Part shown: piece by piece, positions 9,798 to 20,818 of the stretch
Numbering within the stretch: position 1 is the stretch's first letter
Layout of the letters: each line of letters starts with the position of its first letter
From: Lepidodermella squamata
Lineage: Eukaryota > Gastrotricha
Direction: 5' to 3'
DNA: 64,000 bases
NCBI GenBank assembly: GCA_047495785.1
Contig: JBLDXI010000007.1
Coordinates: 3,968,001 to 4,032,000 of the forward strand
Made by a program: the position numbers and the translations under genes
Notes under the pieces: generated by a model
Database searches by the model: none
What the model was told of the DNA's origin: nothing
The model's input: the letters and a program-made list of their open reading frames with translations, nothing else

Positions 9798-12425
9798 ATG
9801 GGTCGCAAGAAGAAAAAGCAAGTCAAGCCATGGTGCTGGTACTGCAATCGTGAATTCGAGGACGAAAAGGTAGGATTTATCTCTCAATTTTCGCCTTAAT
9901 AATCAATGAAAAAATTTTTTACTTAGATTTTGGTGCAGCATCAGAAGGCGAAACATTTCAAATGTCCGGTTTGTTACAAAAAGCTGACTACAGGCCCGGG
10001 ACTTGCGCTCCACTGCGTACAGGTAAATTTGCCGCCTTTCCGTTGATTTTTCCCTCGTTGATGTGTGCGAATATGCGATTTATCATATCAGCAACAAATT
10101 AAGGCCTCAATTCTTTCTGCTGGATGATCACATGTCTTCTTACTCGAGTGAAATGATGATGATGAGTACTTGACGCGACTCTGCGCTCTCTACTTCCACT
10201 AATTTTGACCGGTTTGAGACGATTTTCATTGATATTTTTTAATTATTAAAAAATTCTCTCATGTGCGTGCCGTTGTTCGAAAGTTGCCGATGCGGTTGCT
10301 GCTGCATTTTTGTGTTCGATTTTCTTCCTAACAGATCATCATTGACGCCGCCAGCTGAGCCGACGCGACTACCAATTTTGTCAAAATAAATCACGTTTGT
10401 CAACAAAAACATGAAGAAAAACTAGGATAAACTAATTGTAGCTCAACTAATTAGGCCAGAAATTAAGATAAATCAAGCCCCGTAAAATTTGTCGATTTAT
10501 TTTTGAATTTTCAAAGTTTCTAATGCTTTGAATCTGAGATAGGAGTGCACTTCAATTTTCCGACTTCTTCTGATTTTTGCTATTTTATTTTTCCGCTATC
10601 TAGGTTCACAAGGAGAAGGTGGACAAAATTCCGAACTCGCTACCGCATCGCAGTAATGTCGAAGTCGAAATTTATGGTAAGTTGATCTTGAACTTCTTAC
10701 TCAACGTTACCTATCAACGTGGAAAAAATCGTCGAACAAATTTCCATCTTGTTAATTCAGTATATGAATTTCAAAATTGATAAGGCATTTTCGAGCTTTC
10801 AACTCATTTTTTTCGTTCTGCTGAAAATGAGCAATTTTGACTGAAACTGACTGAAACTGATAAATTATTCAAATTTAATTTCTCATTATTTACTTTAATT
10901 CAATTTTACAGGCATGGAAGGCATTCCACCCGAGGACGCTCGCGAGCATGAACGGCAAAAATACGGCGGTAAAGGCAAGTTTCAAGTTAATTCATAACGT
11001 TTCGAAAGTTTTTAAATAGTGGAATGATGTTGAAAATATTTGCTACTTCAGAGTGATCAATGAGACTAATCTTAATTTTCTGACCTTGATCGAATCGAAA
11101 TTTCTATCAATTTTACTGATTAATTTTTTGAAAATTAAGTCAATTAATGGTTTTTAAATTTTGCAGATGATGGGTCTGATGATGATTCCCGCGGCCCGTC
11201 GACGAGTGGCTACGCAACGGCGATCGCTCAGGCGAACGTCTCGGGCGCTTACGGCTACGGCGTGGCGCCCCCTCTGCCGCCCAACGCGCCGCCAATCGCG
11301 CCTCCGCCCGTGCCGACCAGTGTCTACCCGCGCTACCCACCACCCGGTCTCGGCATGCCGCCCGCCCCGCCCTCCGTCGCCCCGTTCACCATCGGCGCGC
11401 CCCGGCCGCCAGCGTACGGCTACCCGCCTCGGCCGTCGCTGTTGCCGGCCTCCATTCCAGCGCCGGCCGGCTTCCCAGCCGCGGCCGTGGTCGCCGCGCC
11501 GCCCCCGCCACCACCCATGCCCAGCCAGCCGCTGTTCCCGTCGGCAATGGTGCCTCAAGCGGCGCCTGTATCAGCCGCCGCCGCCGCCCCTCTACCGCCC
11601 CCACCATCGACCACCGACGGCGAGTCGAGTCAAAATGGCGGCGGAGATCAGTCAGGTAAAATATAGCAAGAGCATTTTTCCACTCAAGTACCAGGACAAC
11701 ACACTGGATTGTGAAATAGAATGTGAAGAGCGAGAGAAACGTAGAGTTACGACGAAGTGTGCGATGAAGCCCATCGTAACGAAGGGTAGCCTTGAACGAA
11801 AAATGTGAATCCCAAAAGTTTAAAATAAGCTTTTGTAAATTTCTGAAATATGAACCCTGGAGGGCATGGTTAGTCCTTATTTTTCTCTGGGATTTTATCC
11901 AATTGCTTTGGCAATTTCAAACTTGGACGTGTTAGCTCGAACAAATTCCGTCGAATTTAGAAGACAATGGCTTGATATTTTTACATTGCATCGGCCAAAT
12001 TGGGTATTTGACATGTATTCTATTCGATTTTCCTCCGAATGTTTTGCACCATCAAGTTCACCGTTGAAAACTGTAACATATTTCGGTTTTCTGTATCATT
12101 CAGCTGAAATGAGGCCATTTTACGGTTGAAAACGAGTGATTTAATTTCGATTTTTGTTTGTTTCCTTCAAGGCGAACCGACCGTGCGGATCGTGCATCCT
12201 GAGGAGGACGCGTCGCTCGAAGAAATCCGCGCCCGCATGCCGCAATACGCGAAAGTGGCGACCGTGGTGGCGCCTCCGCAGCCCCAGCAACCGGCCGTGA
12301 CGGCGTACCTGCCGCAACCACCTGTTGCCGTGGCGATGGCCTACGCCGCGCCGCCGCAGTACGCGTACGGGGCGCCGTTGGCGTACGCTGCGGCGCCGCC
12401 ATTTCCAGGCTACGGGCCGCGCTGA
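9798..12425 (+). CDS. ZNF207: ZNF207/BuGZ, Bub3-binding zinc-finger protein
   Basis: Six exons: 9798-9869, 9927-10022, 10604-10676, 10912-10974 (or to 10968), 11167-11655 and 12172-12425, giving about 348 residues. The start [20 protein letters not shown] and the two C2H2 fingers (CWYC..H..KH; CPVC..H..VH) match BuGZ almost residue for residue, followed by the conserved [13 protein letters not shown]. The middle is Pro, Ala and Gly rich low complexity. The last exon carries a GLEBS-type motif, [14 protein letters not shown], which binds Bub3. The protein loads Bub3 at kinetochores and promotes spindle assembly. Intron 2 (581 bp) and intron 5 (516 bp) are unusually long for this region, and I see nothing coding in them. 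Exon 4 has two overlapping donor choices. Confidence 0.95.
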
Positions 12426-13014
12426 CGACGAAGACAATGATATAACGTATGCTCGCTCGCTGCATCGACCATTTTGCAACTTATTGTTTTAGCCATCCTG
12501 TGCGCGTTATAGGGCGTGTCTCGTGTGATCGATATGTGTATACATACTAACAAACAACAGCTCTGATAATGAAAAGCAAAAACACCTAGCGAGTGGTGGT
12601 GACGTGATGATAAAAACTCGGCGCAATAACAACTTGCCTTTTTGGGTTATACGCATCGCCTTGATTTCTTGTTCTTGTTTCTCGTGGTTTTTGTTCGTGG
12701 AAATCAGGCGGGTGACCAGCAGCGCCGTTGTATTTGTTATCTATTACACTCGCTTCTACTTGCAATATCTACATTCTGATAGAAATATACCGAGTCTCGT
12801 TATCGACTGTTACAAGCGGAAAATGAATTGAATAAAAAACGATTTTGTTTGCAATTTTTTGATCGAGTCCGTTCAATTTTGTTGCTCACGATGAAGCTAT
12901 AGTAACCTCCAATTCGCTATTTATTCGCATGGAGGTAAAAATTAGACCACGAACAATTCTGCCCCACGCCGGTGAACGATGATGTTGAAGAATCAGAGAT
13001 CAGATGAGATGAGA
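12426..13014. other. ZNF207 3' UTR and spacer
   Basis: AT-rich sequence after the ZNF207 stop. It carries an AATAAA at 12831-12836 that could end the transcript. I see no other gene or repeat. Confidence 0.4.
12831..12836 (+). promoter_or_regulatory. Candidate poly(A) signal of ZNF207
   Basis: A perfect AATAAA about 400 bp after the ZNF207 stop codon, in T/A-rich sequence. Position and match are the only evidence. Confidence 0.4.
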
Positions 13015-13376
13015 TACCGTAAATAGGGGTGACTTTGCACAGTGGGGTGACATTGGTATACTGAAATGGGGTGACTTTGGCATATCATAAATCGAAGGTG
13101 GAAAGGATAAGATATAAACATGCACATCAATGCAACCTATTTCGGGAAAAAAAATTCGAGGTACTTAAGGTTTGGGTAAAATTGTCGAAATTCTCTTTTT
13201 TTCGGTAGAACTTCCGTCGCTGCTCAACCGAATCCGCCTCATATAAATTAAAATTATACCCCATTTTCGGAGAACCCGTCTTTCAGGCTATCCACTCATG
13301 GGGTCTTTAATTTTCCACCTTCGATTTTTGATATACCATAGTCGCCCCACTGTGCAAAGTCACCCCAATTATGGTA
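13015..13376. mobile_element. Small inverted-repeat element (MITE-like)
   Basis: The left arm (about 13015-13107) contains GGGGTGACTTTGCACAGTGG and a downstream ATCGAAGGTGGAAA. The right arm (about 13313-13376) carries the same words in reverse complement and in mirrored order. The arms are imperfect (a few substitutions and an internal indel). The total length is about 360 bp with no coding capacity, typical of a non-autonomous DNA transposon. The outer ends read TACCGTAA and TACCATAA; a target-site duplication is not clear. Confidence 0.65.
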
Positions 13377-13492
13377 AAATGTCATTTAGTCCAAAATCGA
13401 GAGCCAAGTTTGGTCGGCGTCTCTTTTAGCTTCGCTTTGCCCACAGTATATATAATTATAGCTGTAACGCGCTCCACGAGTGCTCGAAAAGT

Positions 13493-13564
13493 GTCGTACC
13501 CGTGGATTGAACCCGGGCTGCCTTTCTGTGAAGGCACGGCTCTAACCTTTGAGCCACCATGGCC
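13493..13564 (-). repeat. tRNA-like sequence, probable SINE head
   Basis: Read on the minus strand this has a good A box (TGGCTCAAAGG), a perfect 4-bp D stem (GCTC/GAGC) and a good B box (GGTTCAATCC), the internal RNA polymerase III promoter. The anticodon arm forms a 6-bp stem with a 6-nt loop instead of 5 and 7, and the acceptor arms do not pair, so it is not a functional tRNA. A tRNA-derived SINE is the likeliest explanation, with the body extending to lower coordinates. Confidence 0.5.
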
Positions 13565-13599
13565 GACACACACTCCGTGTTCGATTACGCTGTTGTAAG

Positions 13600-15213
13600 G
13601 GGACCAGGAGGAGAGATGGGAGGTGGACTCGCTCCCTATAATAGCGCCGACTTGCTTTGAAGTCTGCCTGGCCACGCCGCCAGGCACTAAAGGCGATGGT
13701 GTATGAGCTACGTGCTGAAGAAACCGTTTTGCGGCCGGTGGAAGCTCCAGTAAGAGACTAAATTGCCAATCGCTCCTATGTATAATTTTACTTTGTGTGT
13801 GTTGGGACTGCGGCAACACAACGCTTGGACGAGTTATCAGGTGTTAGGATTTTCGCTAAGCCGGACTAGGAGTTTTCCGGCTCGTTGGCTGTCTGACGAA
13901 GTCGTAAAACGCACTTAGGCGAGCCTTGACGTTCGTTGGGTGAAGTTTGTCGACATAGCAGACGGTTTGGCGCAAATATTTTCCAACTCACCTTGGCGTT
14001 ATGTTTCTACTTTCTACTAATCTAACGCCTAGCAATTTCTGGAAAAAACGAGCATTTATATATATATTATTGTTTTATTGTTATGTTTTATTGTGGTTAA
14101 CGGTTGATAACTCTGAAATAACTCGGAAATAGCCTATCGCAGCAGCAAGATGCTTAATTCTTTCTACCGACTTCTTTCCACCTAGTTCGAGGTCTCCCCA
14201 CCGGTCTCTGCCATTCCTTAGGCGCTACCCACATGTAAAGGTCGTAGACTGGCCCCGGTGGTATCGGGTCACCCTTATCATCGACATACGTTTCCATCCT
14301 CACCCGCCTCGTCCTAGGTAAGTAAGTCGTTGTTTTTCAATTAATCTACCGACTTCAATTATTCCGCCACGCATTGATAGTCTGATATCTATGTTGGGAA
14401 TATAGTCCATTACTGTTTTTGCGGGCATTTGTTGTTTGTAACAATAACAATAATATGCCTGAATATATTTCAGGGATTTTTCAGGCATTTTCAAGCATGT
14501 CCAGGAATGATTCGCCCAACGCTTGATAATTCCTGAATATCCTCAAACTTGAAGCATTTTCAGAGCCGTTAGGTTGGAAAATGTTATGTCCACCGGCATT
14601 TCCAGGAACATGTTGGAATCGATCCAACCTAAAACGCGTTATCTTGCTTAAAGAGTGAAGATTTGATGGAGACTGAAAAATGCCAAGGCTATCCCGTATG
14701 CCAAATTCCAATGAGCGTCAGAAGATACCACCTATAATTGTCCATCGCTTTGCCTCACCGTGCAGTTATTGAAGGAGCACAGTATGTTTGTCAAACATAA
14801 CGATTGTGTCGATGTCTCGTTTACACGGTCAAAAGTGATTCCAGACATTGACCTAATATTTGTGGACGACAAAGTTCGATGTTGATGTGCTCATGCTAAT
14901 GACTGGCATGAAGCATTACGCATTCAGTTATTAATGCTCGAAAATGGCTGCTGCTTGATTTTGCGGTCATCCAGGGCAGTCAAACAAATTTTAGGCAACG
15001 TCCATTTTCAATTTTATCGTCGGCACTTAAATGCCATCACATGACTTTGGAACAATCAATTTGGTTCACGCTTCCTTTGATGCTATTTGCTTTGAGTTGC
15101 TACAAGAGGTAGGCAACTAGAGATATTTATTAATGCTCATTGAGTGATAAACACAAGCAATTCGTCCGCTAATCGCATAAACCATATCGGGCGATTGTTA
15201 CTTGCCCTGCTCC
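13600..15213. other. Gene-poor spacer upstream of the modular channel locus
   Basis: About 1.6 kb with no frame that looks coding. Short open stretches exist on both strands (for example near 13382-13819 and 14300-14711), but their composition and lack of splice context do not support genes. It may contain old repeat debris, as it borders a tRNA-like repeat and an inverted-repeat element. Confidence 0.4.
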
Positions 15214-18200
15214 ATGAATACGTTATTCGTCGGCCTGCTGGTGCTATATGCCATTGAGCCGACTGGTACTGGCTCTTAAAAGGAGTAAGAACATTAAGAA
15301 ATCGTTATTTTTCCCCAACAGATGCTGGGTATCCAACACCGGACGAAGCAACTTTCCCATTGCCATTGGGCTATCAGGGAACGCCTTGCTTTGATTTTAA
15401 AAATTCCTTCGACTATGTCAACTCGACGACCAACTTCTCCTCTTTCTCTTTTTCGTCTGGGGCATATGGGAATAAACTCGCTACAGGCTTGCAACTGATT
15501 ACGCGATCGCCGCTGCTAATGTATGGCAAATTCTCTTCTGGTATCAATGTAAGGCGACAATGCGTGTATGCTAATTAGTATCATTTATATTTTATATTTG
15601 CAAGGCTTTTGTTTGCACAACTGCTAACTTCCGAATAGAATTGGACATCGAGAGTAATTACAGCGTCTACAACAATATCTACGCTTGGTTCACCATGTTC
15701 ATCTCCGAGGACGCAATATCAACCAGTGAGCAATGATTATAAATGGAGAATACATTTATTGTTTGGTCATAATACCTCATACCTATTCTGTCATATCCCC
15801 AATCACAGAGGCTTATAAGTTTTTAGTCGTATTCTACAGGGATTTTTTAAGGATCGTGTTGGTAGTCACTTCACCCCGTCTGGTTGTTACAACACAAAAA
15901 ACTTTAGGATGGATGTTCTTGTCTCTATATAAATGGAGTTGTCACTATCGCAGATAGATTTGTCTCTATTTAATTTCTGGCATCTCTATCCATTTTTGTC
16001 TCTATAAAAGAATCCACGAATCCACGCCAGATAAAAATGAAAATCATCTGATCGGCACGAAAATAACATTCATGGAATATACCTATATAATGAATAATGG
16101 GATCTCGAAAATGAAAAAATCTTTCATCTCGGAATGTTCTTGAGTGAGTTATGGCCTTTTCAATTTATTTGCCCGAGATCACATTTTCGTGGCTGCTCGC
16201 ATATAAAATGTGTAAAAGGTAAAAGGCTTTAAAAACCCTGTATTCTATTTTCACAGAGCTAAATTCACAACTGACCTACTTGGACCAGTTCAAAATGCAG
16301 AGAGGTATTAACCTGGCATTCCAGCTGCAACCTGGTGGATTAGCTTACGCGACTTACTACACTCAGAATCTAACATCCTATGAATTCTTCCCGGGAAGTT
16401 CGCCGAATCGAACTTCAGTAGCATCTTGCGGCAGCTCTTCGTTCTTAGACAACTCTGGTGTCGCTAATTTCCGCCTCATTATTCAGGTCGTGGACGACTA
16501 TGCGACTGTTGCAGTTTCGCCTCTTCCAGCCTATGGAACCACTGAGACTTGCACTTGCATCGCAAACTTGTCTGTGCCATTGATCGGCTCAACAGTTATG
16601 GCAGTTAAGCTGCCAATGATAACTTTGCTCGCGTCAAACGGCAATCTTTCTGATGTTCTCGTACGGCGATTGTACTTTTTCGGCCTAACATCGGGCACCA
16701 AATCAACTCCAGTTTTTCCGGCTCAAGGTACCTGTATGAACAATCAGAATCAAACAACGGTCACGCCTGGTTCAACGCAGAGTGTAGCGACAACCACACC
16801 GTCGAACCTCAGCACTTCAACGTCTGCTTCTACTCAGATATCGAAATCGACTACAGTACGAACTTCGTCAACAACGATTATTCCAACGAGCGAATCAGCA
16901 GCTACGTCTGTGGGATCATTGCTTAGCTCGAAACCGGCGGTCATCGTGAGCTCAAACGCCCCGCAACAAACCTCCACAGCTCTTTCATCAAAAATGCCCT
17001 CGACTGGATATCCTTTAACCACTGCGCATCCAACAATAGTCCCAGGAACCGCATCTGCAGCTTATTCCGTCCAGACGCCTGACCTGAAATCATTCGGCTT
17101 ACCCTCTTCTTCTTATGGAGCAAATTTTCTTCCGTTGAATTCATTCAATGTCGCAGACCCAGCTTCTCTAACTGCTGCAAAAATCTACGTAGACCAAGGA
17201 GCTTTTACTAATGCGAGTGGGCTGCAGTTGGATAAGTATCATACGATAGACAGTGGGGTAGCGATCTTGGACAATCCACTACCTGCTAGTCTTGCTCTGA
17301 CAGGGTTTCGTACCGAACTCGAATTAAGTTCGAATTTCGATCCGAATTCCACAGGATATTTCATTCTTGGAATTTCAACATCCCCTGCTTTATTGAGTTA
17401 GCATATATGAGTTTTCACTATTTTACTATTTCGGGTAAAACTTCATTTACTTCACAGGTAACGGGACTAGTTTGATCAGCAACTACGACGGCCTTCATAT
17501 TTCGCTCAAAATTGGACAAGGCTGCGTGGCCTACCTCACCTACGACCAAAATATAACAACAGCTTCAAATAAGGTTCCCCTCGATTATGGTTTGAATTCT
17601 ACTACAGTCCCAGGAGTTTTCAACACATCTGGGACAATGCTCTTCTGACTTATAGTCCAGAGTTTGGATGATAAAGTAACCGTAAGTTCACTCATCTCTC
17701 GCATATCTCTTTCCATATGAGCGCATATCTCTTTCCATCCATTCTGTGCTTAATACAGGTGGCTTTCGCCCCTATTACAGCAAATTCAAGTGCTGTTATT
17801 CTCTTCTCTAACGCTAGCGCTCCAGGCTTCAGTGAGCGGCAACTTGCGAGTGGGGCAGCTAAAACGCAGTTTATTGCTGTGGGTGGCACTCAGGCAGATG
17901 TGTCTGTTAAAAGCCTTGCTTTCTGGGCACTGGAAGACTACGCCACAACCACGTCTACGTCACAAACAACATTGGCCTATCGCACTTATGACTTCTCAAC
18001 AAATATGACTGAATTCAAAATTCCCAACATGATCGATGGGAATATCATCCCTCTGGTTAAGCTGGCTGATCTTACAACATGTCCGTTCATCGCAGCAGAC
18101 GTTAGGTTGGTTGAAATTATTACGGATCTTTAGGTATGGAACGGGATTGATTGATAGTAAGAAAACGAAGAACCTCCTCGAATAACAACATTCTGATGGA

Positions 18201-19477
18201 CAGCAATGAGGAACAGTGACTAAACTTAAATGCAGCGGACTGAACACTTCGGATAGACATCCAAGTTGTAACAGCCGAAGTTGCGTAAAACGTGCCGAAG
18301 TTGGGCGCGCCGCGCATGTCTAGAGAATGAGATCGTCATTTACAAACGCTGCGTGAAAGGATTAAACGTTTGAGTGTCGAGCGAAGTTGCGGACGAAGTT
18401 GTACCTGCTATGCTATCTTTTACTGTGAAAAGACGTGCTTCGTTGCCTAACTTTCTTTGTTTTTAACAGATCGCCAGACTATGGAACCCTCGTATACGTG
18501 ACCATTAAGTTCAAAACCCTCGAAGACATCGACGCAGCAGCGAGAGAAATAGCTGCCGGTGCTCAAGTGACAGTTCAGTGGGCCGTTTTCAGCTGCCCTG
18601 CTGAAATAACAGCCCCACAGATTGATACAGCCGATCGAGTGTACGTCGTTAATCGTGATGAAGTCTGGGTTCCTAGTATGCGGTCCGCCAACACAACCTC
18701 AGACTTATACTTGGAAAATAGTGCGTCATGGAAGGAACAGGTCCACATCGTCTATTACCCCACAGCCCCCAACCGAACGCTGTTTTTCCACTGGATGAGA
18801 TTTGGCGTGATGACTTCGAAATGCAGCCTTAAGCTGCGAAAATTTCCATTCGACTCGCAACATGCGATTTTACGTTTCTCCTCGACGAGGCGAATAGATA
18901 TCTGAAATTCGGAGGAACTCGAGTTCTCATCGATCAATCTTTCAACAGTGAGTTATGGAAATTGGAGGCGGCAAATTCTTCTTTCGGAATTACAGTCTCC
19001 CCATTGCGTGATAACGGAGCATCCGGCTACGCGAAATTCACAGTCACGTTTTCACGAGAACCTATGCCGTATCTCATGAACAACATGGCACCATGCGCAA
19101 TATTGATGACTCTGGTATTTGCTTCGCTGATTTTCCAGCCAGATTGTCCTGACCGACCTGCTTTCTCGGGGACGTTGCTCCTCAGCCTGATCGTCATCCA
19201 GTCCGACGTGCTTCACAGCCTTCCGGAGACATCCGAGTCAATCCTAATGGCCGAATACATGTTGATTCTTTGTGGATTGACTGCAATAATCACGCTTTAC
19301 TCAGCTATTTCTTTCGCAGCAACTTCCCGCTATTCCAATCTGATTTCTGATGCAGTTGATATCCCGAGCTTACGCGTACGTCTATGCTATGCCCGTGCGA
19401 TGGATTTGGCCGCGTTTCTTTCGGCAGTCGACGTTTTCCTAGGATTGAACGTGTATGCGTCATTAACCGTTGCTTGA
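15214..19477 (+). pseudogene. Modular pLGIC: two tandem beta-rich modules plus a channel domain; one TGA and one frame break
   Basis: Seven exons with matching phases: 15214-15265 (signal peptide, MNTLFVGLLVLYAIEPT), 15322-15548, 15605-15725, 16257-17396, 17458-17681, 17759-18105 and 18470-19477. Exons 2-4 and 4-6 encode two copies of one module, recognisable by ANFRIELDIES / TGFRTELELSS, INLAFQLQPGGLAYATY / HISLKIGQGCVAYLTY and DVLVRRLYFFGL / DVSVKSLAFWAL. They are separated by a Ser/Thr-rich linker of about 130 residues. Exon 7 encodes a ligand-binding domain (DEVWVPSM, FPFDSQ) and four membrane helices, with M2 read as GTLLLSLIVIQSDVLHSLPE. Two lesions are visible: a TGA at 17646-17648, where the first module has CGA in the homologous FRLI, and a single-base frame change between about 18867 and 18905. 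Both could be assembly errors. The splice sites are all intact, so decay, if real, is recent. Confidence 0.75.
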
Positions 19478-19999
19478 TTGAGTGCAATAATTATTTTAAA
19501 GTTACTTTATTTCAGATTCAAGGAATCCACATTAGTTTTTTCTTAAAGTAACTTTAATTTCGTGCTTCTCTAGTAAGCATAGCAAGAAAATTATAAGCCG
19601 AAGATCCTTTGACCTTAAGGCTAGAAATAACCTAACCAGTAGGAGTCAAAACCTATGTGAGGGCCTTGCTTTTGGTCTTTGGCAGCCCGGTGGGGTGAGA
19701 ACTAAGCTGGGATTTATGGCAGAAGTCGTTCAAAACAACGCGCTACGTCAAGCATTCCGACTGCCTCCATCGAATGAAGTTGCAAGGCGACTCAGGGCGA
19801 CTGATGGCCAGCCTTCGTGACTACTAGTCCGCGATTAGCCTGCATTTATATAAAAACACATTAAGAGAGAAAACCTTTTATTGGTATACTGTGTTATATA
19901 CAAACTATAACATTGCCTTTGAGACACAGGATTATAAATTATTAAGTTTATAATTTGATGAGGTTAATTGATGAATTAATTGCTTGATTGATTGATTAG
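19478..19999. other. Channel 3' flank and retroelement 3' UTR
   Basis: About 520 bp between the modular channel stop codon and the last codon of the R2-like element on the other strand. It includes a small hairpin-forming pair around 19497-19550 (AAAGTTACTTTA / TAAAGTAACTTT). The boundary between host DNA and element 3' UTR is not visible. Confidence 0.4.
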
Positions 20000-20818
20000 T
20001 TAGCGTCTTTGAGTAGGTTGGCTATTTGAGTAAAGATGATTATTCAGGATCCTAATGCTATCCTTAAGGATTTGATGGGCCATATCAACAGCTGTACTGC
20101 TGCTAATTCCGTAATCTTGAAGTAATTGGATCGCTTCTTTGGTTAGCGAGCCCCGTGTGCCGATATAAAGGCCGTGTACTTCTATCGAGTCCAAATCAAA
20201 GGCTTCGCAGATGAACTTGCTACACGGCTCGTAGATCGAACGCTTCTCAATGTCGACATCTCCGAATTGACCTTCTGATGATTCAAATCTAATTGTGGGG
20301 TCGATGATTGCCCCATGTCTGCTTCCTCTTCGAAATGCCAATATATCAAAACGCCGAGAGGATCCGTTTTCGGCTATACAGTGTCCCTCTTCAGTGACGT
20401 TGTATCCTTGGCGTCGTAGTTCCAAAGCAATCTTCTGGCGGATTTTGTTGTGCCTCGACGTTATCAGCAGCGAGTTAAAGGGGCAGGCGCCCAGAACGTG
20501 TGCTAGGGATTCAATCTCAGCGCCGCATCGACGGCACTGGCGTCCGTCCTGGCTGACACCCGGTACACCTCTAACTGGAGCCGTGTTAGTCGACATTTTC
20601 AAAGCCATCGTCCATTCCGCAACACTAAGTCCATTTCTTCGCAGTACCCAGTTGTTTGTTTTCGGTACGCATTTAAACTGTGAAACTCCTCTTCCTTTTT
20701 GATCAAGGTTACACCATGATTGGAATTCCTTCATTCGTAGGCCGTTTCGAATCATTTTTACATTGGGCGGTAGAATCCTTTCAGTGTCTTCTGTGTAATT
20801 TCCTTCCGAGTCCTTCAT
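20000..20818 (-). CDS. R2-like element: CCHC knuckle and restriction-like endonuclease
   Basis: 272 codons. A zinc knuckle CRRCGAEIESLAHVLGAC (C-x2-C-x8-H-x4-C) is followed by RRFDILAFRRG and AIIDPTIRFE, which fit the R/K-P-D...D...E core of the RLE family that nicks the target DNA for target-primed reverse transcription. The ATG overlaps the stop codon of the upstream frame as ATGA. In known R2-type elements this domain is part of one continuous ORF with the RT, so this is either a single-base frameshift in this copy or a stop-restart arrangement. No stop interrupts the domain itself. Confidence 0.8.
   Translation of the reverse strand: MKDSEGNYTEDTERILPPNVKMIRNGLRMKEFQSWCNLDQKGRGVSQFKCVPKTNNWVLRRNGLSVAEWTMALKMSTNTAPVRGVPGVSQDGRQCRRCGAEIESLAHVLGACPFNSLLITSRHNKIRQKIALELRRQGYNVTEEGHCIAENGSSRRFDILAFRRGSRHGAIIDPTIRFESSEGQFGDVDIEKRSIYEPCSKFICEAFDLDSIEVHGLYIGTRGSLTKEAIQLLQDYGISSSTAVDMAHQILKDSIRILNNHLYSNSQPTQRR

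Noticed and set aside
11140-11607. Long antisense frames over ZNF207 exon 5
   Set aside because: Arg/Gly-rich shadows of a GC- and Pro-rich coding exon; no independent gene signals.
13493-13564. Functional tRNA gene
   Set aside because: The acceptor stem does not pair and the anticodon arm has the wrong geometry; better explained as a SINE head.
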